Shown here piece after piece: positions 31,601 through 42,446 of a stretch of DNA of 64,000 bases. Position numbers and translations under genes: made by a program. Within the stretch, counting starts at the first letter, position 1. Every line of letters starts with the position of its first letter. Source of the DNA: Chiridota heheva (Eukaryota > Echinodermata > Holothuroidea > Apodida > Chiridotidae); contig JAIGNY010001587.1 in NCBI GenBank assembly GCA_020152595.1, positions 1,605,001-1,669,000 on the forward strand, given 5' to 3'. The notes below the pieces were generated by a model, which was given only the letters and a program-made list of their open reading frames with translations, had not been told where the DNA came from and did no database searches.

Positions 31601-33910
31601 ATCTGAAGTCAGCAAAATCAATCCTTCAAGAGGACATGAATGCCAACTGAACGTAAAAAGTATGAGTAAAAAAAAAAAAAAAAAAAAGAAGATTAATAAA
31701 TCGTATTCTGGTGCCAAAAAACGTACAATCGTATTCTCAACATTTTTCAGTATTAAATACGGCAAAATCGTACTAGTTGGCAGGTCTGCCTAACCACTAC
31801 ATTTGATTTTCTTCGATACCTAACCACTACATTTGATTTTCTTTAATACCTAACCACTACATTTGATTTTCTTTAAGAGTCCAGAAAATGGATTGTTTGG
31901 GTTTTTTTACAGCATGAATTCATTGTACAGCATATTCTATTAGGAAGTTTTTACTAAGTCTTGACAGATCTCATAGATCCAAAAATATCCCCACCCCATA
32001 TAGTGTCTGCTCTCACCCTGTTTCAGTATGTCCCAAACTTAAATCACTTCTTCTCTTAAGCACAAACAAAACCACACACCAAATTTAATCAAAATCCAAC
32101 AATAAGTTATTGAGATATATTGATAACAGACAATTAACTCTAGAACATCCCCACCCCTCCATTTCTGCCCTTCCCAATATTTCCAAAAATTGAATCACCC
32201 CTTCCATAAACAGTAACAAAATCACACACAAATTTACTTAGATCCACTTTTGAGATATGTTGATGACAAACACACAAACACAGGCGAAAACATAACCTCC
32301 GTCCAACTTCATTGGCTGAGGTAATAATGAAAGCATCATGAAGAAAGAAGAACTGACCTGCCCATATCAATGTCGAGATAAAACTCATGTGATATTTCAT
32401 CCTTGTGGGGTGATGTACTGTATTTATTCTATTTCTTATTTCTATTTGATGGTTTGGTTTGTTGAGGCTTAACAGCACCATGACAGTAAGAGTCAAATGT
32501 GCCAAAAGAGGTTTTAATAAACAAAAGAATAAGGATAGTGAGGAGATAAAAGGTTTGTAAGGGAGATAAAGGGGAAAAGCTGAATGTGAGACAAAAAAGT
32601 TAGGTGAAAAGAAAGAGGTTTTCATTTGAAATGAAGAAAATCCAATAATTCCATCTTATTGTGGCTCTTACCCTGCTATACAGCCAACAGTGGCTAATGT
32701 ATAAAACGAGGCGTACCAGGTAAACAATTCTCGAGATCCTGCCAGCTGCATTGCCATCATTCTCTCTCGCATTGCATTTTGCATCTGGATTTGTCTCTCC
32801 ATCTGTGGGAAATTAAAACATCTTTAGACCTTATAAGTATATAAATTTCAGCATGAAGTTATATTGACAGACAATGATCTGAAGTTGCAAATTTTTGTAT
32901 TATAAATTAAAGATATACAGACAAGTAGAAGCAACATGAGCTAAAAAAAATTTAAATCTAAAAAAAAACAATTTAAAAAACAATAAAAAAAACATTAAAG
33001 TAGCTTAACAAAATTAATCAAAATCCAAATAAAAAAGTTACCATTTTGTAGTATTTTGAAATATCATGCACCAATGTACATGTACAACTTGTTGTGCTAA
33101 ATTTTATAAATGCATTACGGACAGGTACTGTTGATCCACCATTTTCTAAAATCTTTTCTACACTGCTAAAATAGCAAAAAGTGTCATCAAAATAAATTAA
33201 GCATTGTCTGTATTTGCAACTTCTTGAATTTTCACAAGTTTAATATGTAAATTGTTTTACAAGTGTGTAATTTATGACAAAGTAGACTCTTAACCACTGC
33301 ATTACTGAACAGAATAAGATTTTGTAATGCTTTCTTCACCATTTTGTTTCACTTAAAGTCTTCTTTCACATAAGATGGACTTGCTTAGCCCCTGAACTAA
33401 TCCTTTAAAGACTGAAATCTAGAAAGGAAAGTAATAGAGTGTAATGTGAAGATTTTTTTTTATTCTTACATCAACAATTTCAACTGGGACCATGAACATT
33501 TCTTGAAAAGAACAGAGTGAAAACCTGGCCTGGTTAACTCCATGACCAATCCAAGCATTTAGAATTATCATACCATACCAAGAATTACCAAGTGGACCTT
33601 GATTACAGGAGATGTTGGTAAACAGCTGCACTCCCAACTTATTATACAACCATGTCCCTGAAGTAATATTTTTTCTCCTATTTTTATGTAGGCCAATACC
33701 TGTATTTAGTGTTCAATGCATTCTTACATTGTACGGTTTGGTGAAATCAACTAAAATTTCAAGTCTTGTTACAATTAATATCTTTCAAGAATCAACATCC
33801 CGTCCTAAATATGTAACAAGATAACTTACCGTTAATTTTTGTGTTTCCTGCATGAAAGCTTTATTCTTCTTAAAGCTTTCATCCATGGCTGTTGACATCA
33901 TTCCACCCAT
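25533..33910 (-). CDS. PLGRKT: PLGRKT (plasminogen receptor KT / C9orf46) orthologue, four coding exons
   Basis: Joined exons 33910-33830, 32802-32672, 31209-31100 and 25657-25533 give 447 bp: 148 residues plus a stop. All introns are GT-AG and all phases agree. The protein aligns along its length with mammalian PLGRKT (147 residues). It has an N-terminal MGGMMSTAMDESFKK, a helix ending AMRERMMAMQ (37-46), a first membrane helix (about 52-71), KTKKPNSLVPILPLSF (74-89) leading through a second membrane helix (to about 97), then DKVERIR and an acidic helix EKILEEEQGK. In mammals it is an integral membrane protein at the cell surface and mitochondria, whose C-terminal lysine binds plasminogen. 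Here the chain ends KETKSE, so that lysine is absent and plasminogen binding by that route is not expected. The intron 1 and 3 phases and residue spacing match the alignment with no gaps. Confidence 0.95.
25785..26190. repeat. 43-bp minisatellite in PLGRKT intron 3
   Basis: Five near-perfect copies of a 43-bp unit (gactcggcaagactcctata, then tggagcatagacgccaagct, then ata) are followed by three or four rearranged copies. The unit contains the imperfect palindrome ctcctatatggag. It runs directly into the SINE at its right. Confidence 0.93.
26190..26520 (-). mobile_element. tRNA-derived SINE in PLGRKT intron 3
   Basis: The minus strand begins GGAGTCCGGTAGCTCAGTTG (A box) and has GGTACCAGGTTCAAGCC (B box). 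A body containing 'gaccgatggcttaacgtccc' (plus strand) follows, a motif common to metazoan SINE bodies. The tRNA-like head does not fold into a good acceptor stem, so it is a retroposon. Ends are approximate; no target duplication was found. Confidence 0.75.
26845..27300. mobile_element. Degenerate piggyBac-type MITE, copy 3
   Basis: The left part (agatcagtggtccagcaagt, then 'aaatggtgaagaaag' and 'ccgactagttgtgatgtcat') matches copies 1 and 2. The right part (tttctacaaaactgagacag, ttgaatatctccttaac) is the inverted end but is truncated. It lies in PLGRKT intron 3. Confidence 0.65.
28135..31099. repeat. Minisatellite of about 3 kb with 70-bp unit filling the start of PLGRKT intron 3
   Basis: About 40 copies of a unit of roughly 70 bp are marked by 'catttaccactcagctcctg', 'gtaacacctatctctagatg' and 'aagctaacaatacatcaaac'. 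A variant with an extra 'actattcatt' is mixed in, and higher-order blocks are repeated. Copies at both ends are more diverged than the centre. The last copy ends exactly at the exon 3 donor (caaactcacc|tctaattc on the plus strand). Read as transcript, many units carry GGTAAGG, a donor-like motif. Confidence 0.95.
31031..31039 (-). promoter_or_regulatory. Perfect alternative 5' splice site in PLGRKT intron 3
   Basis: Read on the minus strand this is CAG|GTAAGT, the full consensus. It is 63 bases downstream of the conserved donor and in the same phase. The intervening sequence has no stop, so its use would insert 21 residues. Whether it is used is unknown. Confidence 0.5.
31100..31209 (-). CDS. 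PLGRKT: PLGRKT coding exon 3
   Basis: The acceptor is ttttctaaag|ATTTTTG. This gives GFLKTKKPNS with no gap relative to the mammalian protein. The donor is TTAGAG|GTGAGT, phase 1. The acceptor-like AAG just inside the exon (before ACCAAG) would break the frame. The intron downstream is minisatellite from its first bases. Confidence 0.94.
31775..31885. repeat. Short tandem repeats in PLGRKT intron 2
   Basis: Three copies of 'acctaaccactacatttgat' plus tttctt. Just left of it, at 31503-31605, is a two-copy repeat of 'ccactgtaccttcagtttct' with flanks, and an A run at 31669-31687. Confidence 0.85.
31970..32340 (-). repeat. Dispersed repeat, left arm of an inverted pair around PLGRKT exons 1-2
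   Basis: Contains ggcgaaaacataacctccgt and 'gagatatattgataacagac' motifs. It is the reverse-strand relative of 34140-34530, where the matching motifs read 'aaggttatgttttcgcctgc' and 'caagatatctcaagaactga'. The element shows internal two-fold repetition. Confidence 0.8.
32672..32802 (-). CDS. PLGRKT: PLGRKT coding exon 2
   Basis: The acceptor is tttcccacag|ATGGAG and the donor is GCAGG|GTAAGA. Encodes residues 28-70 plus two bases of the next codon. It carries the MRERMMAMQ motif and the first membrane helix. Confidence 0.95.
33290..33410. mobile_element. piggyBac-type MITE right-end fragment
   Basis: It matches the right terminal repeat ('tgctttcttcaccattttgt', 'gacttgcttagcccctgaac', taatcct) and ends at TTAA. 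No left end is found within 600 bp. It lies in intron 1 of PLGRKT. A shorter piece is at 34120-34142. Confidence 0.7.
33830..33910 (-). CDS. PLGRKT: PLGRKT coding exon 1
   Basis: Encodes residues 1-27 from ATG at 33910. It ends AAATTAACG|GTAAG, phase 0. A good acceptor (gattttttcgtaag) lies 29 bases upstream of the ATG, so the 5' leader is probably completed by a non-coding exon further upstream that I cannot place. Confidence 0.93.
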
Positions 33911-34139
33911 TGTGATTGCCGGCTTGCTTTTAACTTGACCTTACGAAAAAATCTAAAAGAAAAGAAACTTTTATTTAAGAGTTGAGTAACCTCTTAATGT
34001 TAAAGAGCCACAACATAATTCAAGCTGTACGATAATATACCAAAAATACTCAACCAAAGTGAAACAGGAACTTTTAAAATTAACATGACAAATGATTCTA
34101 TTTGAAATACAAGTTTTGAATGCTTTCTTCACCATTTTC

Positions 34140-34530
34140 TTACCTCCGCCAACAAAGTTGGATGAAGGTTATGTTTTCGCCTGCGTGTATTTGTTTCTTT
34201 GTCTGATTGCCATCAAGATATCTCAAGAACTGATGATTAGATTTTGATTAAATTTGGTTTGTGGAGTTTTTACTGCTTAAGGAAGAAGTGGATAAAATTT
34301 GAGACATATTGGAACATGGGAAGGGTGAAAATGGGGGGTGGGGACATTATACGGTGAGTTTGTCTGTCATTAGAATATCTCAAGAACTGATGATTGGACT
34401 TGGATTCAATTTGATTTGTGGTTTTATTATTGCTTAAGGAACAAGTGATTTAAATTTGGAAAGTATTGGTACAAGGGAAGGGCAGAAATCAAAGGGTGTG
34501 GATGTTTAGGGTAAGGTTTGTCAAGACACA
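34140..34530 (+). repeat. Dispersed repeat, right arm of an inverted pair around PLGRKT exons 1-2
   Basis: It has two internal subrepeats, each with 'atctcaagaactgatgattg' and a purine-rich end with ggggtggggacat or a similar variant. It is inversely related to 31970-32340. Confidence 0.8.
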
Positions 34531-34965
34531 GTTGAATCTAATAAAATGTAATGAACCATGATTTCCTATCATGAAATGATATCCAACAATCAATTTTTTG
34601 ACTCAAAGAAAATCAAATCAAATACGAACAATTGGTTTCTGCCATGAATGGAAAATGATGGAATGTGAATCTTAACTGAAAGGAACTCAAATAATAAAAC
34701 CTTAGCTGGAATGAAACTGAAAACAATGGTATGGCCTTTGGAAGAAATCAATCAGAAGATAATTTTTGCAGGTGTTTTTCATGCAAATGATCATTACAGA
34801 TCAAAACTGGGGGATGAATCTTGATGGCCTAGGATTTCTGAGGTAGATTTTATTGGGTATGGGGATCAAATGAACTCTAAAATTATTCTAGGCATGTTGG
34901 AATTGCAACTGGGGCGAAGGTATGTGCTTTACAGAGTGCTGATATTCTAGTATTCTTTTATTCCA

Positions 34966-35008
34966 CTTCCACATAACTTAGACTTGCTTGACCCCTGAAG
35001 TAATCCTT
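34966..35008. mobile_element. piggyBac-type MITE terminal fragment
   Basis: About 40 bp ending ttgacccctgaagtaatcct before TTAA; only the terminal repeat remains. Confidence 0.55.
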
Positions 35009-35249
35009 TAACAAAAATCCAATTTTGTACATTGAAGTGTAATGTATTGTTCTCTAATTTCCTACAATCAGACATTTTCTAAATCTAAAAGGAATATTCC
35101 TGTGGATTTTTATTTTCAAATACTTGATAGAGGACTACAAAAGAAACAATTTGGTGTAGAAATCATGTTGATATCTTTTTTTTATTTAGGAGTTTATCGT
35201 ACTTCTCCATTACAGCACCAGACTGGTTTATGAAGGCAACCACAGACAA

Positions 35250-35960
35250 CCATAGACTTGGAATCAGATAGAACATGTACACAACATTATAAGAATTATG
35301 TGACACAACATTAGAAGATCTTTGGATTATGCTGATGATAGTAAGATATATAAAAACAAATGAAGTATAAAACTAGAAAATTAAAAGCAAAAAATTGTTG
35401 CAATTAATCAATACAAGGGAATATCTACAGAAGAAAACATCTCGACTTTATGAAATTGGAAGATATGTTGGGCTGAAAATGAATGAAAAGAAGACAAAGA
35501 CAATGAGGATAAACAATAACAGTGGAAGAGCAGTAAGTGTATCAAATAACAAGCTAGAACATGTAGACAAGTTTGCATATCTGGGCACAACATTGTGTAA
35601 AGATGGAAGCACTGGAGATAACATACGAAGGAGAATCTCCTTAGCACTGACCACATTTAAAGAACTTAGTAAAATATGGAATTCAAACATATACAAGAGA
35701 AATACCAAACTTAAAATTTTTCACACCAATGTTATATCAGTGGTACTTTATGGTTCTGAAATCTGGAAGTACAACAAATCAGAGAAAAACAAACTGGACA
35801 TATTTCAAAGGAACTGCCTAAGGAAAATCATGAAAATAAGATGGCCAATGAAGATCTGCAATGATGAATTACATGAAAGAACACAGATCAAACGGGCAAA
35901 GCATGTTCTTATAAAATGTATATTCTCAATAAATAAACAAAACAACATTCCAGTTTAGGA
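35250..35960 (+). pseudogene. LINE reverse transcriptase 3' half, frameshifted
   Basis: The catalytic motif YADD is encoded near 35328 (DYADDSKIYK). A frameshift leads into 35395-35958, which encodes the RT thumb and C-terminal region: VGLKMNEKKTKTMRINN, FAYLGTTLCKDGS, IRRRISLALTTFKEL, VVLYGSEIWKYNKSEKNKLD, FQRNCLRKIMKIRW. The upstream RT and endonuclease are missing (5' truncation). This is typical of dead non-LTR retrotransposons. It ends with a stop and a few AT-rich bases. Confidence 0.88.
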
Positions 35961-36409
35961 AGAGGCAATTAATTTTAATTTTCAAAGAAATACACAAAAA
36001 AATATTTCAACATGAGTTTTACACTAAATTGTATCTTTCATAGTCCTCTATCATATACTGTATATGAAAGTTAAAATTTACAAGAATATTCCTTAAATCA
36101 TATTGAACTAATACCTGATTAAACAATGACTTTAAGGGCATTCTGGAAGAGAGTTGTAACCAATGATATATTTTTGTCAAAGTTAAGATAAAATAGATCA
36201 ATTCATTTTGTCCACAACAAAATATGGAAATTTGTCACCTGTAGCAAAATGTGCAAAGATATCTAAAAAGAAATATAAATATAAAAGTTATAAATATAAA
36301 AGTTACATAAAAGTTATATAAAAAATATATAAAAACTGTAAATTATGAAAAATAAAACTTTTGGTAAATATTAGTAAATGGTAAAATACAATAATGTCCA
36401 AGATGTAAA

Positions 36410-36533
36410 TATATATATACAGGCCCACATAAATACATATATATACACATACCTACACACACATATATAAATACATTATTGTATGTATGTATGTACATGC
36501 ATGTATGTATGACTATGTATGTATGTATGTATG

Positions 36534-36588
<55 letters not shown>

Positions 36589-36685
36589 GTATACACACAT
36601 ACATACATGCATACATACACACACATACATACACACACACACATACATATATACATATATACACATACATATATAAATAAATATC
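36410..36685. repeat. Compound microsatellite (ATGT)n-(TA)n-(CATA)n
   Basis: A gtat/atgt tract, then about 44 bp of alternating TA (36540-36585), then acat/caca repeats. The arms are partly inverse (TATG versus CATA), so a long cruciform is possible. Open frames on both strands here are artefacts. Confidence 0.95.
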
Positions 36686-36917
36686 CAAATTTGACTTAAA
36701 TTATAAAAACACAAACTATCGGACAGCTTTTAAATTGAATAGGGAAATAAAAGTTGGGTACAAATGAAAACCTGAATCTGTTATGCTTGGACTGTGGCAT
36801 ACAAAGTCTTTTCCGTGAACGGCAGAAAATATATAGTGGGAAGAGGGGATGTGTGTTGTCATTCAATATTTTAGTTATTTTTCGGTGCATCATTATTGCA
36901 GAGATCAGAGACAGACT

Positions 36918-39427
36918 TCAGACATATGTCATCACCAACAACATAACATGGCTTGCAGCCCTTACGATCTTCTCTAATTTACTAGTTGAATCTTTTGTAA
37001 GCAGCCCAATTGTACAGATAATATTGAAAGTCAACACGCTTTGTATTACTGACTGGTAAAAGAGCTTAAAAATAATATTGTCAACTTTGAAGTATTTCAG
37101 TTTTCGTAAAAAATACAACCTTTGGTACACCTTGGTTCTAATTGCATCAGCCTGGTCTTTATAGGTAAGTTTGCGGTCAATGATAGTGCCTAGATATTTG
37201 TAATGGTCCACCTGTTCAACAACCTCATTATTAACCCTGATTGGATCACAATCATATGACCGTTCCTAAAATCAAACACCATCTCCTTGGTTTTTTTACA
37301 ATTCAACATCGGATAGTTTTGATTGCACCAGGTAAAAAAATCACTAATTTCATCCTCATACGGAGCAGTAGTATTATTATCAAGGTAACCAGTTTAATAT
37401 CACTGTATCGTCAGCATACTTGATAATTGAGCAAACTTCTTGTTTACTTCTGCAATCATTAGTGTATAAGCAAAAGAGGATAGGAGACGGACAACAACCC
37501 TGGGGCGCACCTGTACTAATGGACCGAAAATCAGAGCATAAGCCATTCATCTTAACAAACTGTGGTCTGTCTCTTAAATAATTTAAAATCCATAATAATA
37601 ACTTACAATTGACATCCATACCTAACAGTTTGTTTATCAGCAAGTATGGCTGGATGAAATTAAAAGCACTTGAGAAGTTGACAAATGTACATAAAGCCAT
37701 TGGGCCAGATTATATGAGTAATAAAGAAATTAAGTTATGTTCTGCTCAGATATCACCAATTTTCACTGAAATATTTCACGATACAGTTGATACTGGTGAG
37801 ATTCCTATTATTTGAAAATCATCCGCAATTTCTCCAGTGCTAAAATCAAATACAGTTACCACCCTAATTGACTATCGTCCAGTGGCACTTACTTCGATCA
37901 TAATGAAATGTCTTGAAAAACTTATTCCCAGGTTTTTGCTAAATGAGAATGGTGTTATTTTAAATCCCATGCAATTTGCCTACAAAGACAAAAGAATTGT
38001 TGATAATGCAGTCTTAATGTTTTTGCATAAGATTCTTGAACACCTGGAAACACCAAATTCCTTTGTGCGGGCTACATTAACCCTGGAAAAAAGCATTTGA
38101 ACGTCATCTACTGATAAAATAACCCTGTCAATTTTATTGCACATATCATTTAACATTGCACTGAGAGAAAGCTGTTTATTATTAATATCAATCATGTCAA
38201 ATCTAGAGTAAAACTTATTCATTGACAAAGTCCTTGGTAGCATTTTTTATTATTTGACTTTTTCAGTTTGTGACTGGTGATGTTAGTCATAACTTTTCAC
38301 GCTGCTCTACTATCATTGCACTGAAATTTACTTTCAAGTTTCTCTCCGTAATTATATTTACAGCGTTTAGTTTCCCCCTTAATTGCCCTTTGTTTGGCTT
38401 TTGCTCTTGCATAATCTTTGTTATGGTAGGCCCCATGCTTCTGCTTAATCAACATCTTCAATTCTTTTGATGGTTTGCTGTTCAAGAATACCCTTCATGT
38501 TGTAGTGGGTACAATAAACTCAACAGAAAAGTTAATATATTCATTGACAGCTGTAACCTTCTTATTGATGTCGTCATCATGAAACACACTCCAGTCAGTG
38601 CTTTCAAATTCATCCGTAACTGCATCTGACCAGTCATGGTATGTAACTTTTGTCGGTTTCTTTGGTTTGACCATCTATTTGTAAAGCGGTGGTAAGCACA
38701 CAGTATTATGATCGGAATTTCCGAGGGGTGAGCACCTTGAATTTACATTTAACGTTTCCAAAACATTTGTCTAAAATAGCATTCCCAATATACTTGTCAC
38801 TTGTCAATATATTGCACAAAATTAGGATATCAAAAGTCACATTGATTGAAATCTCCCATAATAAGTTGTACAGCATCAGGATTTGATGCATCAATAATCT
38901 GGATCCTGTCTGATAGGGTATCAATAGCTTTATTATTGTTTGCTGTTGGGTGAATATAAACAACAGTAATGAACAACCAAATGGGGAAGACAAAAAGGCC
39001 GCAATCCAACGGTCAGTAATTCTATGTCCTCACAAGAATATTTCACTTTTACGACATAGTTATTGCACCAGTTATTATTGAAATAAAGACAAACACCACC
39101 TCCTTTAGATTTTCCTGAACTATGAGTACGATCAGCTCTAATAAGAGTAAAATTATCAATTTCAACTGCACTATCAGGTACATCGGGATTAAGCCAAGTC
39201 TCTGTTAAACACATAACATTAGAGTCGCGGAACTCATGTTTAACTCTCGTTGTTACTGTAAGTTCATCCATTTTATTCTGGAGGGATCTAACTTTCCCAA
39301 GTATAATTGTAGGTAGAGGGGTTTTAGGCCTCAGACGTCTTATACGAACACGGATCCCGCCTTTCTTACCTCTTTTACGCTTCTTTATGTCCTTGGGGTA
39401 ATTATCGTAGTCAAATGGCCTAAGCAC
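36918..39427 (-). pseudogene. CR1/Jockey-like LINE with internal inversion
   Basis: Minus-strand order from 39427: endonuclease N-terminal region (VRSLQNKMDELTVTTRVKHE, MCLTETWLNPDV), endonuclease motif MGDFN near 38850, and a basic linker (38485-38297). Then comes DDVQMLFSRVN at about 38100. The next 383 bp are reversed (see 37690-38072). The RT palm then resumes on the minus strand at 37689: FVNFSSAFN, LRDRPQFVKMNG, STGAPQGCCPSPILF, and the catalytic YADD near 37400. The thumb with YLGTIIDRKLTYKDQ follows at 37211. Frameshifts and stops are present throughout. No 3' tail was identified. Confidence 0.88.
37690..38072 (+). pseudogene. Inverted internal segment of the LINE (RT fingers)
   Basis: It reads on the plus strand as KAIGPDYMSNKEIKL, AISPVLKSN, DYRPVALTSIIMKCLEKL, NPMQFAYKDKR and TPNSFVRA, with one in-frame TGA at 37813. 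This is exactly the part missing between FSRVN and FVNFSSAF in the flanking minus-strand LINE. TGTA (37686-37689) and TACA (38073-38076) mark the breakpoints, i.e. short inverted microhomology. Confidence 0.88.
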
Positions 39428-39466
39428 TTGAATAGGGCATAACCGTTTGAGTTAAGTCAAGCCACA

Positions 39467-39734
39467 CAGAGGTGCAGTGGTTTAGTGGTTAAGGAGTCAA
39501 GCTCATTATCAAAAGGTACCGGGTTGGATTCCCGTCGTGAGTGTTGTATTATGTCCTTGAGCAAAACACTTTACTTTACTTGCTTCAGTCCACTCAGCTG
39601 CAAAATGAGTACCAGCACTGCTGGGGAGTTAATCTGCAATGGCCTGGCGTCCCGTCCAGGGAGTCATGTACTTGCGCCACAGAAACCAGGCATAAGCACA
39701 GACTCTATGAGCCTTATGGCTCGATGGAATTAGC
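39467..39734 (+). mobile_element. Full-length tRNA-derived SINE with 14-bp target duplication
   Basis: The tRNA-like head has A box TGGTTTAGTGGTTAAG and B box GGTTGGATTCCC. A core with 'tgtccttgagcaaaacactt' and 'tggcgtcccgtccagggagt' follows. The flanks taagtcaagccaca at 39453-39466 and 39735-39748 are a perfect duplication. The insertion is in an AAGTC-rich repeat immediately upstream of the LINE 5' end. Confidence 0.92.
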
Positions 39735-39865
39735 TAAGTCAAGCCACAAGTCAAATTTCTTTAAGTCAAGTCATAAGCCATTGGTTTGCAAGTCAAGTCA
39801 AGTCACAAGTCAAAATAAAATGTGATTCAAGTCTAAGTCAGTGACTCAAGTCAACAACTCTGCAT
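39735..39865. repeat. Degenerate AAGTC pentamer-like repeat
   Basis: Repeats of aagtcaagtcacaagtca-type words. The SINE at its left inserted within this sequence. Confidence 0.8.
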
Positions 39866-41500
39866 TCTGGTACAGAAATACATGTACTACTCATCAAAAA
39901 ATAGGTTCAGGACATAGATAACTGTTCCCTTTCTCTATGAAGTTTAAAATAAAAAAAACTTCAAGGCAGAAATTAATGACTACAAAAGTTTAGATTGTCA
40001 AGAAAAAAAATTCAGTCAACAACCGTGACTTCCATAGCTCAATTGGAAACTTTTCAATCTTCGTGTTTGGATATGAGACAGAAGCAAAAACCTTAACAGA
40101 ATCTTATTACAAAACAGTAATTTCTTCAAGGCCAGTTAACATGTTAACGTGGAGATAAAAATGCACTGCAATCCAAGGTTTCTAATTGGTTGAAATACTT
40201 CCACACTTGCTGACTATCCAATCAATTAGCCAACCACCGCGCAAGTGACGTTACCAGTATGTGTCAGGTTTATTGGTGACAGGTCAAGCAATTATCTTGA
40301 GATGAGATTCCCTTTTTAAGTTAAACATAATGTTATGTGTGTATTCAAACACCCCTATAAGGAAAAGCTTGCAAGGAACACTGCCTGGAACTAAATTTAA
40401 TCTTTATGCTAAATATGCCTTGAACGATCACAGAAACAAAAAAATCTTTTAAAAGATATACAAAATTAGAAAATGGGTCACCTCCCCTATTTGCTGAGCC
40501 CTTAATACTGGTCCCTTCTATTAAACCTGCTTTTGAACAAGTATTCTACTAGCAAGCAACTTCAATTCCAAAGTTCTTTAGATTTTAACTTCAAAGTTTT
40601 AAAAGCATTTTTGTATGAGTTTGTATTCAAATCTTGTTAATGATAGTCCTATGAAAGTCCTATAGTTAGTAGCTATGTACAGAGAAGTGATGAAGGAAAG
40701 CAAGGTATTTAAAAGAATCCAAGATGGTTTTTTCTTCTTAAAAGTACTGTATTTTCCTCTCCAATCCATCCTTCAGCATCTGTACTTACATTTCTTTTTA
40801 CCAAAATAGAACGATTGCTTCAGATAGTTTTCAATATCTATTGTACCTGATGGTTGTCCTGATCCACAACACTACAAATCACCACAATTAATTGGTTTAG
40901 GAAAAGAAAAAAGAAAAAAATGTGCACCAACTAGGTTTGGGTGATAAACTAATCTTTTTTTTAACATGCCTGATTCTCGAGGTCAGACATCCGGGCATGT
41001 TGTAGTGCATGGCGACGTAACAATGCTTTTCTGACGATCTAAAACTTTAGTCGAAGGGAAAAACAAACAGTCAGTTATCATTTCAGTCAATGGGAGAAAA
41101 ATATATTGTTTGTAATTTTTCAGAACTTATTTTTCTTCAAATATGATGTGTATTAGATAACATTTATGGAAACCATTAATTTTCGCTGACTGGCTGAGGC
41201 GACACAAGTATTCACAAAAAATTAACCAGTGACTGTAATGATAAAGTTTCCCCTCCATCTTGGCAAAACCATACTGAGCTCGTACATGGTTACATTGATT
41301 CCGACCGCAAAATTGATTTGAAAAAATATTAAATTAAGTTTGTTTGTTTGTTTGATGAGGTACCACGACAACGAGGGTCAAATTGTGCCTGAGAGGTTAG
41401 ATCATTCTAGAGGTAGGAAAGAAAGAAAACAGGAGTAGAATGAGAGAAATACAAAAACTTAAAGTCAGGAAGCTTGGATCGAGAGAAGAGGTGCATGGGT
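39866..41500. other. Intergenic sequence, nothing clear
   Basis: No supported gene or RNA. There is an imperfect palindrome at 40966-40999 (acatgcc ... gggcatgt) and a purine-rich stretch from 41400. A PLGRKT promoter could lie anywhere between 34 and 41 kb, but no signal identifies it. Confidence 0.4.
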
Positions 41501-41539
41501 GGAAAAAAAAAAAAAGTAGAGAGAGGTGGGTGGAAAAGG

Positions 41540-41907
41540 AGGACTAAATATGGTTGTAGAGCGAAGCATGGTGAAGGAAGGAGATCATTTTATCCAGAGG
41601 GTTTTTCTGGAAGAACTCAGCAATTGAGTTGTGGGGAGCGAGGGAAGCTCTGGGAAGGTTGTACAGGGGGCAAGCAAGGAGAACGTGATGGACTGTGAGG
41701 GTGCAATGGTATCCAGAAGAAAAGAATACTTTTCCTACAGAGGGTAGGGAAAAGGAGTTTCCGGAGGAGGAGGTGGGATGTGGAGTTATCCCATTTAAGA
41801 TTGTGTAAAGAAGTAAGGACAGAGTTGGAGAAAATGACAAAGTGGCTGAGTGGAGAGTACTCAAAATTTAAGGTTTTTTTTTCAATGCTGCCCAAGCTAT
41901 AACACAA
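41540..41907 (-). pseudogene. LINE 3' end (RT C-terminus / RNase H-type tail), frameshifted
   Basis: The minus strand encodes WDNSTSHLLLRKLLFPTLCR and then, in another frame, LTVHHVLLACPLYNLPRASL and MISFLHHASLYNHI before a stop. The pattern 'LTVxHxLLxCPLY ... FLxxxxLYxxI' is characteristic of the C-terminal end of many non-LTR retrotransposon polyproteins. One frameshift separates the two parts. The plus-strand open frame over it is the antisense shadow. Confidence 0.72.
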
Positions 41908-42446
41908 ATGACCCCCATGGATGCCATTTTAAGTGTGGCCTGTAAAGCCTATAAATCTCATTGGCAACGTTCATACTGCGAAAAGAATGAGAGCCTTGCC
42001 TTCCTAACCTCAATAAGTCTTGCCAGTTGACCTAACCGTAGAACCTCAAAAACAATAGCAGAACTGTGCAGAAATGACCTTGAGACTATGTTACTGTTAC
42101 TTAATAGGCTTAGTACACGTCCACATACCTAAATAGAGCAGATATCCAAATCTACCGATTTGGCTATGTGCCTATGTTCATTGAAAAAGTGGCGCCACAC
42201 ACTAATCAAAAGTCTATGGGATTTAAGACGTCTCAATTAAAGTTTCCAAATTTTTCTGGAACACTTTATTTTTGATATTAAAATAAACTTCTTCTCACTG
42301 AAAAATTAAACACACTTACTTATGTTTGTTTCAGCTGCAGGGATTAGCGTGTGTAAAATTTTACATTGCTTATGCTCTTGGCGCAAACGTACTTCTACCG
42401 TATTATATGCTTGTGGCGCAAGTGTATGTATACCGCGTTAGAGTTA

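Noticed and set aside
36343..36714. Frames over the TA/CATA microsatellite
   Set aside because: Low-complexity Tyr/Ile/His-Thr frames caused by tetranucleotide repeats.
40966..40999. Possible p53-type response element (two CATG half sites)
   Set aside because: Each half matches 9 of 10 positions, but the spacer is far longer than the usual 0-13 bases and no gene promoter is evident.
41474..41698. Lys/Gly-rich plus-strand frame
   Set aside because: Antisense to the LINE C-terminal fragment at 41540-41907.
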